A DNA stretch of 64,000 bases, from contig NZ_JAMXBE010000001.1 of the NCBI RefSeq assembly GCF_024704835.1, positions 310,001 to 374,000 of the forward strand, given 5' to 3'. The position numbers were made by a program, and so were the translations under genes. A model generated the notes under the pieces. The model was not told where the DNA came from. It did no database searches and saw nothing but the letters and a program-made list of their open reading frames with translations. The DNA comes from Parapedobacter tibetensis. GTDB taxonomy: Bacteria > Bacteroidota > Bacteroidia > Sphingobacteriales > Sphingobacteriaceae. Numbering within the stretch: position 1 is the stretch's first letter; each line of letters begins with the position of its first letter. Shown in pieces: positions 56,654-64,000 of the stretch.

Positions 56654-59600
56654 TTAGATTTTTTCCTCGTCGCGATATTGGGTAGGCGTCATTCCGAAGG
56701 TTTCCTTAAAATGCTTGTTGAAATACTTGAGGGTATTGAAGCCGACCATATCGGCGATTTCGGTCACGTGGAGTTGGCTATCCCGCAGCAGTTGGGCAGC
56801 CCGCTTCAAGCGGATAGACCGAATAAAATCGGCTGGGTTTTGCCCAGTGATGGATTGGAGTTTCCGGTAAAGGTGGCCCCGGCTCAGCCCGATGTCTTTC
56901 CCCAGATCCTCGACACCGTATTGCGGATTATCCATGTTATTTTCAACACTCAGCAAGGCTTTCTGCACCAGCGCCTCGTCGAGCGAGTTGATGGTAATGC
57001 TGCTCGGTGTTACCTCGATGGTGGTGTGGAAAAGCGCTTTCCGTATTTCCTGCTGCTCGATCAGTTTTTCGATACGGGTCAGCAGCATCTCGTAAACGAC
57101 AGGTTTGGATAAATACGAATCGGCACCCGCTGAATACACGGACATCCGCGCATCATCCGACATCCGCGCCGTTAAGAGAATAATGGGAATATGGCTCGTC
57201 TGGATGTTACTTTTCAGCCGATGGCAAAGCGTGATGCCATCTATCTTGGGCATCATCATATCCGATAGGATTAAATCAGGCTCATCGGCCAGCGCCCGCT
57301 TTTCGCCTTCTTCTCCATCTGGAGCTTCGATAACCACATATCGCTTAGCAAGCTGTGATTTCAGAAAATGCCGGAACTCGGCGTTGTCTTCGACAATCAA
57401 GATCTTTTTGCCCATTGAAGTCGGCGATGGTTCCGTTGTGCTTTGTACATCATCCGCCAACAATGCATGATCAATCGGCTCTGCTTCCAAGTCTGTAGGC
57501 AATCGTACCGTAAATGTAGCGCCTTCACCTACACTACTTTCCACCTCTACTTTCCCTTCGTGCAGGGCAACATATTCGTTGACCAAGTATAACCCGATGC
57601 CGCTGCCGGTTTGATTGGCCAATTGGTTGTTCGCTTGCCGGAACCGATCAAATATATAGGGCAAATCTGTTTCAGCAATACCATACCCTGTGTCGGCCAC
57701 TGTGATTCGTACGTATTTCCTTGCGTATACCGTTTCGGTGGTGACGCGCAAAGCTACCGTTCCGCCATCATCGGTAAATTTGAACGCATTAGACAATAGG
57801 TTATTCATCACCTTGAGCACTTTGTCTTTGTCAAAAAACATATAAATGGGCGTGTCCGGGCCATCGAACGTAAAATCCAGTTGCTTACTGTTGGCAACAG
57901 GTTTAAAGGACGCATGCATGCCCGCTAGAAACTCGACGATATCACCATGGCCCAAGCGCAATTCTTCACCTTTGACCTCCAGTTTGCGGAAATCCAACAA
58001 TTGATTGACCATAGTGAGCAAATCATTGGAATGACCGTAAATGGATGTCAGCTTTTCTTTCAATTGGGAGTCATCCACCTCATTGCGCAACAACTCCAAC
58101 GGGGTCATGATCAGTGATAAGGGCGTACGGAACTCGTGGCTGATGTTCGTGAAGAAACTCATCTTCATTTGGTCTAGTTCTTCCCGTTGTCGCTGTGCCT
58201 CCGCCGCTTGTTGGCGCACCAGCTTGCGGTGATTCAGTCTATTGAAGTACTGGATAATGCTTACCAAAGCTATCACAAACAAGACCGAATACAATAGCTT
58301 CGCCCAAGTTGTCGCCCAAAAAGGCGGAGAGATCACTATGGCCAATTCAACATATTCATCACCCCAAAACTTGTCATTATTGGCGGAATATACCTTAAAT
58401 GTGTATTTACCGGGTGGTAAACCGGTATAGTTGACCCGTCCAACTCCATCGGCCTGTATCTCCGTCCAGCCCTGGTCATAGTTTTCCAGTTGGTACCGGT
58501 AGTAGGTCTTGGATGGATTGACGTAATTCAAGCCCGCAAACTCGAGTGTGATGAAATTCTCATGATACCTCAAATGGATTTCGTTTGCTTGGCTGATAGG
58601 CTGCTCAAGCAATATCCGTCCGTTGTGCAATGCACGCTCTTTAATGGGCGTATTGAAGAGCCGGAATCCGGTAAAAATGGGTTTGTGCTTGCTGGTATTA
58701 TACATCATCCGCTCGGGGTGGAAAACATTCATGCCATGCACCCCGCCAAAATACATGCTGCTATCGCTTGCCCGCATAGCAGCACCGGTATTGAAGCGGC
58801 CAGCTTGTACACCCGCTCCATCCATCCTACCGAAATTGGTGACGGTAAAATCGTATCCTTCCTCACCCCTTTTCACCTCGACCTTACTAATGCCATTCAT
58901 GGTAGATACCCAGAGGTTGCCCATGCTGTCTTCCAGAATAGCCGAAACCGTCTGATTAGGGCGATCTTCGTTGATGGGAACCTCATATAGATGCCCGCCT
59001 CCATTGTCCCAGACCTTCAGTCCATCGACACTTAACCAATGGAGAGACCTGCTGTCTGGAAAAATGAAATTGAACTCCGCGCCATAGGTCTGAATTTGAT
59101 CCCTATAAGCGGGAAACCATAAACTGTCGGTCTTGGTGTTGTAGAAAAATAGTTCCTCGGCGGCCACCGCGAGTGTATGACCATCCATGCGGGTAAACGT
59201 CAGCCCTAGTTTGAGGTGTTTGATCTCAGGATGCGTCTTGTACAGGAAGTCTATATTCCCTGTAGCGGGATCGAATCGGCCAACGCCACCGTATACACTC
59301 ACCCAAAGCTGGCCAGAAGCATCCTCAATCATCGTTCGGCCATTGTTGGGATTAGGGTCTGCATAAATGGAAACGCCAGGACGCTCATACTGGCGGATCT
59401 TTCCGTTTTCGATACAGAATATGCCATTGAGAAACGTCGGCACCCAAATGCGGCCTTGGCTGTCGCGATAGAGTCCCATGCAGAGCTTCCCGTTTAATTC
59501 GGGGTAGACGCCTTCCACCCGACGGGCCTGCGGGAAGTAACGAGACAGCCCATTGACAGTACCGACCAGTATGGTGCCATCCGCCTCTTCGAGGAAACAA

Positions 59601-60697
59601 CGAACATTCTCATTGGTCATGTGGCTTTCGTGTGGAACGGTATGCACGAGATTGATCTTAAGCATACTTGCATGGTAGTAACAGATCCCTTGGAACAACG
59701 TGCCGATCCACACGCCATTATCATCGTCGACATAAATCGAACTAATGTCGTTTACCAAGATACCGCCGGTTGTCAGCGGCATGCCCACGAAAGACTGTAC
59801 ATCGAAGTCCGCTCCGTCGATAACCCGGATTTCCGATTGTGATGTACCGACCCAAGCATTACCATCATGGTCGACATCCATGCAGGTAAAAAAATTAGAT
59901 AATCCGGAAATGTGGCTTGCCCTCGTCCACACATCGGATGATGGGTGGTAAAACATCACATCGGTTTGGTGCATCAACCAAAGCCCTTCGGTTGGGGACG
60001 CCCGTAATACCAAGTTGTGCGAGGCTTCATCAATTACACCCAATAACCGCGTGTCTTGACGGATAATTTCTTTCGTACTATACCTCCATAATTGAATAAG
60101 GCCTTTGGAATAAACAATCCAACAGGTGTCGCCCACTTGTTGGATTTCACGGGGAATGCCAAATTTGTTTATTTCGGCCACGCTGTTTCCGGGCAGTGTT
60201 ATCAAATCCTGACGCGCGACATCATAATAGGATAGCCCGTGGTCTTCTGTAAGAAACCACAAGTTCTTTGCATCATCAATAAAAAAGTCTTCAAGCTTTT
60301 TTTGCACCCCAAACGACGCCAGTAACCCTCCCACATCGGCAATGAATTGATTTGTTTTTAGGTCAAAAACCTGCAAGCGAGATTCTTGCTTGAGCCAAAT
60401 CCTGTTTTGAAGATCGATATACTCTTGTTCATCACCAGTACATTCCCACGCATAGCGGGTGCCACTACCCTGCCTGAAGTTATCAAACGTGCCCCCGTTA
60501 TATAGATTGAGCAAAGACTGTGTCCGGATGCTGATACGGCCATCCGGTGTGCTTCCAATGCCCTTAATGAGGTTGTCGGACAGTCCCGTATTGGCATCGA
60601 TATGCCGAAAGACATAGGGATGCTGGGCAAGCAGCCTACAGCTAAAACAGCTAAATAAGCAAAATAAAACTACGGCACCTAGTTTACCATACCACAT
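56654..60697 (-). CDS. Hybrid two-component sensor/regulator (HTCS) for the polysaccharide locus
   Basis: One-protein signalling system of 1347 residues spanning the inner membrane. A signal peptide (VVLFCLFSCFSCRLLAQ) precedes a periplasmic sensor of two-bladed beta-propeller repeats (about 30-690, e.g. DDNGVWIGTLFQGICYY) and a Y_Y_Y domain (about 720-790). TM at about 797-818 is followed by HisKA with H854 (FFTNISHEFRTPLSLIM), the ATPase (NNLLSNAFKFTDDGGTV; GSGIGLYLVNEY), a receiver with D1146 (LILSDMMMPKIDG) and a C-terminal AraC-type DNA-binding domain (ADMVGFNTLKYFNKHFKETF). HTCS proteins bind a specific oligosaccharide in the periplasm and activate their own PUL. It lies between two such loci here. 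Confidence 0.96.
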   Translation of the reverse strand: MWYGKLGAVVLFCLFSCFSCRLLAQHPYVFRHIDANTGLSDNLIKGIGSTPDGRISIRTQSLLNLYNGGTFDNFRQGSGTRYAWECTGDEQEYIDLQNRIWLKQESRLQVFDLKTNQFIADVGGLLASFGVQKKLEDFFIDDAKNLWFLTEDHGLSYYDVARQDLITLPGNSVAEINKFGIPREIQQVGDTCWIVYSKGLIQLWRYSTKEIIRQDTRLLGVIDEASHNLVLRASPTEGLWLMHQTDVMFYHPSSDVWTRASHISGLSNFFTCMDVDHDGNAWVGTSQSEIRVIDGADFDVQSFVGMPLTTGGILVNDISSIYVDDDNGVWIGTLFQGICYYHASMLKINLVHTVPHESHMTNENVRCFLEEADGTILVGTVNGLSRYFPQARRVEGVYPELNGKLCMGLYRDSQGRIWVPTFLNGIFCIENGKIRQYERPGVSIYADPNPNNGRTMIEDASGQLWVSVYGGVGRFDPATGNIDFLYKTHPEIKHLKLGLTFTRMDGHTLAVAAEELFFYNTKTDSLWFPAYRDQIQTYGAEFNFIFPDSRSLHWLSVDGLKVWDNGGGHLYEVPINEDRPNQTVSAILEDSMGNLWVSTMNGISKVEVKRGEEGYDFTVTNFGRMDGAGVQAGRFNTGAAMRASDSSMYFGGVHGMNVFHPERMMYNTSKHKPIFTGFRLFNTPIKERALHNGRILLEQPISQANEIHLRYHENFITLEFAGLNYVNPSKTYYRYQLENYDQGWTEIQADGVGRVNYTGLPPGKYTFKVYSANNDKFWGDEYVELAIVISPPFWATTWAKLLYSVLFVIALVSIIQYFNRLNHRKLVRQQAAEAQRQREELDQMKMSFFTNISHEFRTPLSLIMTPLELLRNEVDDSQLKEKLTSIYGHSNDLLTMVNQLLDFRKLEVKGEELRLGHGDIVEFLAGMHASFKPVANSKQLDFTFDGPDTPIYMFFDKDKVLKVMNNLLSNAFKFTDDGGTVALRVTTETVYARKYVRITVADTGYGIAETDLPYIFDRFRQANNQLANQTGSGIGLYLVNEYVALHEGKVEVESSVGEGATFTVRLPTDLEAEPIDHALLADDVQSTTEPSPTSMGKKILIVEDNAEFRHFLKSQLAKRYVVIEAPDGEEGEKRALADEPDLILSDMMMPKIDGITLCHRLKSNIQTSHIPIILLTARMSDDARMSVYSAGADSYLSKPVVYEMLLTRIEKLIEQQEIRKALFHTTIEVTPSSITINSLDEALVQKALLSVENNMDNPQYGVEDLGKDIGLSRGHLYRKLQSITGQNPADFIRSIRLKRAAQLLRDSQLHVTEIADMVGFNTLKYFNKHFKETFGMTPTQYRDEEKI

Positions 60698-60734
60698 CTC
60701 TGTTGTTAGGCTTATTCATTGGTCTTGTTAGGTG

Positions 60735-60742
60735 CAAAGGTA
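60735..60742 (-). promoter_or_regulatory. -7 box of the HTCS promoter
   Basis: TACCTTTG on the minus strand, exact -7 consensus, 38 bases upstream of the HTCS start and within the 58-base gap after the GH127-type gene. It suggests the regulator has its own promoter. Confidence 0.5.
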
Positions 60743-60755
60743 ATAAAATCGCTGG

Positions 60756-63134
60756 TCATTCACCGAAAGCAGCACTCAACAATCGGACTTCCACCACTTT
60801 CGCCGTGATGGATTGCGGACGCGCCTTGAATTGTATGGTCATTAGTTCATCGTTGGAGATCGCTGCCGGCAGCGGGTATGATGCTGTCACAAAACCGGTT
60901 CCCGAAGCCTTGCCCTCTAAGCGGACGCTGGCCACCAGCTGCCCATTGACCAATATATCAAAGTCGCTAGGCCGATCTATGTCACAATACCGCACGAAAA
61001 GGTGTTTCGCGGTCTTCTTGGGGTTTCGGAGTTGGTAGCTGAACCATCCTTTGGCTTCGCGCCACTGCTCGCCCTCGTATTGGCCTGTACTCGATTGCTC
61101 GAATTGGATGGCGTGGTCGGACTCCGGCTGTTGCTGGCCACCATTCACCCTATCTACGGTAATCTCTTCGAGCCTAGCACTTTCCTGCTCTTCCACTTCC
61201 ATTTGTTTCTGTAGCACGACAACCTCATTTGGCGTAGCCTGTGGCCAATAGAGGATGTACCGCGATCCATGCAACTGATAAAAAGGCTGTAGTTCCATGG
61301 TTGTCCTTGCGTTAGTGGAGTAAAGGTTATCCAATGCGAAACGCAGCTTCTCGCCCGCCACCTGGCGGGGCAAGGCAGCTAAGGTCTCCTGTTGGCCGAC
61401 TACAATGGGAATATCGCGTAGCGGCACTTGTGGACCATGAGCAATATGTCCACCACGGCTGTCGTCGGCAAACATGCCCTCCATGGCCGTGGTATCCGTC
61501 TTGGCTGCCAACACGATAGGGCCATACAGAAAGGAATAATAGTTCGAAGAATCGGGCAGTTGTTCCACGGCAGTATGCATCACAAAGTCCATGTGTACAC
61601 GGTCACCTGCTTTCCATTCCCGGGTGATGGACACAAAGGAACCCGGCTGTTCCGTAATGGGATAGGTCTCTCCGTTTACCGAAACCACCAGTTCATTTTC
61701 CCTTACCCAAGCCGGATAGCGGAGCTTCAGTGTAAATGTGCCGGGTTTCGCGGGGTTGATGAGCAGCGTGGTGCCTGCCTCTTCCGGGAAGCGGGTATGT
61801 TGCACGATTTCAACTCCCCTGTTTGCCCAATTTAACTGTGAAGCAATGAATAAATTGACATATAATTCGTCGTCGCGATGTGCATAAATGAATTCACCGT
61901 ACTTGGAATGATTTTCCAACCCCGATCCCACACAGCACCAAAAACTGGTGTGCGGTTGTGAATATACCCGGTAGTGTCCGGGACGCATGGGGGTAAAGTA
62001 AACGAAGCCTCCTTGTTTTGGATGTTGGGTAGACAAGATGTGGTTAAACAATGCCCGCTCATAGAAATCGGCATACCGAACATCCGGCTCCGTTTGGAAG
62101 AGTTGTTCGGTAAGTTTCAGCATGTTATAGGTATTGCACGTTTCCGGCCCTTCCACACTTCGGATCATACGGGAGAAATCATTCGTCGGATGAAAATGTT
62201 CGTGTGCGCTGTTACCGCCGATGGATACGGACCGATGGAAGACCACCGCTTCCCAGAAAGAGCGTGCAGCATCACTCCATTCAGTGATACCCCCCACATC
62301 CGCAACGCGCTTATAGCCGATGACCTTCGGTATCTGCGTATTGGCGTGCAGCCCCGTAAGCCTATCCTCATTAACCAACAACGGTTCCAATATCGTCTGG
62401 TGTGAAAATCGCTTCGCCAACTGGAGATACCGATCATCGCCTGTGATGGCCGCTACGTCGGCAAACACCTCATTGAGGCCGCCATGTTCGCTGCGCAGCA
62501 TATCCTGTATTTGCGCATCCGATAGCTTACTGACCAAGTGTAATGCCCAGTCGCTCATCTTGATCAGCATGTCCTTGGCGTCCGGGATACCTGCGATGAG
62601 GTAGGCATCACGCAGTCCCGCATAGGTCTTATGAATGTTATAGAGGGGTACCCATTTTTTGTTCAGATCAAACCCGCCTGCTTGGATGTGGCCATTATGG
62701 ATATCGGCCCATAGGGCAGCACCACCCGGCACGCCACCGATATATCCATTCCCCAACTTATCCTGACAACGCTTGAGTTCGGAAATCATGTAGTCCAGCC
62801 GGGCCTTTACCTGTGTATCTCCGGTAGCGGCATACATTAGGGAGAGTGCGGTGAGGTAATGCCCACCGATGTGGCCGTCGAGGCCGGAATTCTCCCAATT
62901 GCCGTAACTTTCGACCTTGGGTTGCAGGCCAGCCTCTCGAAGGAAAGGTGCTAGCAGCCGGTCTGCATCCAGTTCAAGCAAGTATCTTTTATTGAGCTCC
63001 TCGGCATGTTTGAATGGTCCTTCGAGTATGCGTACGTCATGGAGTGCAAAGGACTGTACCGCTGTCTGGGCATGGGCCGCTATCCTTACCGTAGTCAACA
63101 GTGCCGCTACTACAACCACAATTTTTATCTTCAT
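60756..63134 (-). CDS. GH127/GH146-type beta-L-arabinofuranosidase, secreted
   Basis: The 792-residue protein has a signal peptide (VVVVAALLTTVRIAAHAQ) and matches the DUF1680 (beta-L-arabinofuranosidase) family: EELNKRYLLELDADRLLAPF, GHIGGHYLTALSLMYAATGD, the all-alpha catalytic barrel with GPETCNTYNMLKLTEQLFQ, and SFWCCVGSGLENHSKYGEFI, whose cysteines include the catalytic nucleophile and zinc ligands in known members. A beta-sandwich C-terminal domain follows and ends in a jelly-roll. The enzymes act on beta-L-arabinofuranosyl residues in plant glycans. It is near the end of a second locus, downstream of a second SusD. Confidence 0.92.
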   Translation of the reverse strand: MKIKIVVVVAALLTTVRIAAHAQTAVQSFALHDVRILEGPFKHAEELNKRYLLELDADRLLAPFLREAGLQPKVESYGNWENSGLDGHIGGHYLTALSLMYAATGDTQVKARLDYMISELKRCQDKLGNGYIGGVPGGAALWADIHNGHIQAGGFDLNKKWVPLYNIHKTYAGLRDAYLIAGIPDAKDMLIKMSDWALHLVSKLSDAQIQDMLRSEHGGLNEVFADVAAITGDDRYLQLAKRFSHQTILEPLLVNEDRLTGLHANTQIPKVIGYKRVADVGGITEWSDAARSFWEAVVFHRSVSIGGNSAHEHFHPTNDFSRMIRSVEGPETCNTYNMLKLTEQLFQTEPDVRYADFYERALFNHILSTQHPKQGGFVYFTPMRPGHYRVYSQPHTSFWCCVGSGLENHSKYGEFIYAHRDDELYVNLFIASQLNWANRGVEIVQHTRFPEEAGTTLLINPAKPGTFTLKLRYPAWVRENELVVSVNGETYPITEQPGSFVSITREWKAGDRVHMDFVMHTAVEQLPDSSNYYSFLYGPIVLAAKTDTTAMEGMFADDSRGGHIAHGPQVPLRDIPIVVGQQETLAALPRQVAGEKLRFALDNLYSTNARTTMELQPFYQLHGSRYILYWPQATPNEVVVLQKQMEVEEQESARLEEITVDRVNGGQQQPESDHAIQFEQSSTGQYEGEQWREAKGWFSYQLRNPKKTAKHLFVRYCDIDRPSDFDILVNGQLVASVRLEGKASGTGFVTASYPLPAAISNDELMTIQFKARPQSITAKVVEVRLLSAAFGE

Positions 63135-63183
63135 ATCTATTTTTACTCACAGGTAGGCGTTCAATAATTAATTACTCACGCCC

Positions 63184-64000
63184 TCAATATCCTGTGTTTT
63201 GTGTTAAATTGGAATTTTTGTTAAGCTCAATTTGGGGAATGGGAAATAAAGTTCGGTAAGCACTGCTAGGATTGTGGGAAAACCATGACTTCGTGGTAAA
63301 TACCCCAAAACGTATCAAATCCTGGCGTCGGCGCGCTTCTTCAAAAAATTCATATCCTAATTCATCGAGAAGTCGTCCGTAGGCAATATCAGCACCGCCC
63401 TCATTGGAGATTTGATGCACATCCCTACGGCCGTAGTCATATAAACTGCCTTGCATTAAATCGGCTCCGCTTACGGCAGCTTTTTCCGGGTTTTCCCTAA
63501 AACTACGCTCCCTCACCATCGTAACAAGTGTAGCAGCTTCATCTGCACGGCCTGTGCGAAGCAGGCACTCGGCTTTCATCATCAGTATATCCGCATAGCG
63601 GAAAAAGGGGAAATCATTATTCAGTATGGAAGCCGCTCCCATCTCGTATTCAAACTTTCCGAGACGCAATCCGTGGTTGGCTTCTGTGGTGTCTACCGCA
63701 GGCAATTCATTGACCAAGTTTAGCACCTGTCCTTTCTGAGTACCATTCTGCACAATTAATGTATCCCCATTGGAAGCCAGCTGCACCCCCTTAATCCAAT
63801 TTTCTGTAAAGCGTTCATCATCGATGTCGAACGTATTGATGAACTGCGGAATGGCACAGATTCCACCCCAAGGTGAGTTTTGCAGGTTATAGGTAGCCTG
63901 CATTTCCTGAGGCAGGGTCTGCATGTGGTGGTCAAAAGCATTCCAATCGTCCCAGTATTGAACAAGGTATTTATCATCATAGCCAAAAGCCCAGATAATT
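63184..64000 (-). CDS. SusD/RagB protein, partial (start beyond window)
   Basis: The C-terminal 271 residues of a second SusD protein; the frame runs open through the window end, and the Met codon at 63924 is internal. Blocks are FPFFRYADILMMKAECLLRT, MVRERSFRENPEKAAVSGAD, LDELGYEFFEEARRRQDLIR, FGVFTTKSWFSHNP and the terminal TLFPIPQIELNKNSNLTQNT with GY. The sequence is clearly different from the SusD at 51365-53143. Its SusC partner should lie just beyond the window. It is 49 bases upstream of GH127 on the same strand. Confidence 0.93.
   Translation of the reverse strand, partial: IIWAFGYDDKYLVQYWDDWNAFDHHMQTLPQEMQATYNLQNSPWGGICAIPQFINTFDIDDERFTENWIKGVQLASNGDTLIVQNGTQKGQVLNLVNELPAVDTTEANHGLRLGKFEYEMGAASILNNDFPFFRYADILMMKAECLLRTGRADEAATLVTMVRERSFRENPEKAAVSGADLMQGSLYDYGRRDVHQISNEGGADIAYGRLLDELGYEFFEEARRRQDLIRFGVFTTKSWFSHNPSSAYRTLFPIPQIELNKNSNLTQNTGY

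Overview
The window reads as chromosomal DNA of a member of the Bacteroidota, most likely a Sphingobacteriaceae-type soil or plant-associated species. The evidence is SusC/SusD pairs, a hybrid two-component regulator, many secreted glycoside hydrolases, promoters with a TAnnTTTG -7 box, and a lack of clear Shine-Dalgarno sites. The genus assignment is inference. No rRNA, tRNA, CRISPR array or intact transposase gene was seen.

Region 1 (1-9810) is mostly housekeeping: the end of pyrH, then frr, an MscS-type channel, a bestrophin-like channel, a two-TM potassium channel, a membrane-anchored SRPBCC protein, a YugP-like zinc metallopeptidase, ffh, nuoA-nuoB and purK-purE. A 162-bp palindromic element without genes (MITE-like) sits in the divergent spacer at 4215-4376.

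Region 2 (9850-16418) is a four-gene minus-strand operon for secreted glycan degradation: GH2 beta-galactosidase, DUF2264 protein, GH105-type unsaturated uronyl hydrolase and a GH43-like protein. No SusC/SusD pair accompanies it.

Region 3 (16524-36303) is a nearly self-contained nitrate assimilation island. It holds an outer-membrane porin, a NarK-type transporter, a nitrate reductase fused to its own NirB-like flavoprotein and BFD domain, a rubredoxin-tailed protein with two nitrite/sulfite-reductase-like half domains, a DUF7009 protein, siroheme methyltransferase cobA, and nirB and nirD. A NarX/NarL-like two-component pair and a molybdenum cofactor set follow (moaA, mobA, moeA, a TauE/SafE permease, moaD, moaE, moaCB). 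An 18-bp perfect palindrome lies midway between the divergent nirB and cobA promoters.

Region 4 (36489-64000) is a large polysaccharide utilisation locus read on the minus strand. A hybrid two-component regulator (56654-60697) is followed by susC, susD, an IPT/TIG lipoprotein, an alginate-lyase-superfamily lyase, a GH28-like beta-helix enzyme, GH88, a ROK kinase, a sugar porter, a LacI regulator, a second copy of the MITE-like element, GH97, a heparinase II/III-like lyase, a truncated GH43 remnant and a Gfo/Idh/MocA oxidoreductase. Upstream of the regulator lie a GH127-type enzyme and the end of a second SusD, so a second locus runs off the window edge. Lyases plus GH88 and GH105 enzymes point to a uronic-acid-containing polysaccharide; the exact polymer cannot be told from sequence alone.
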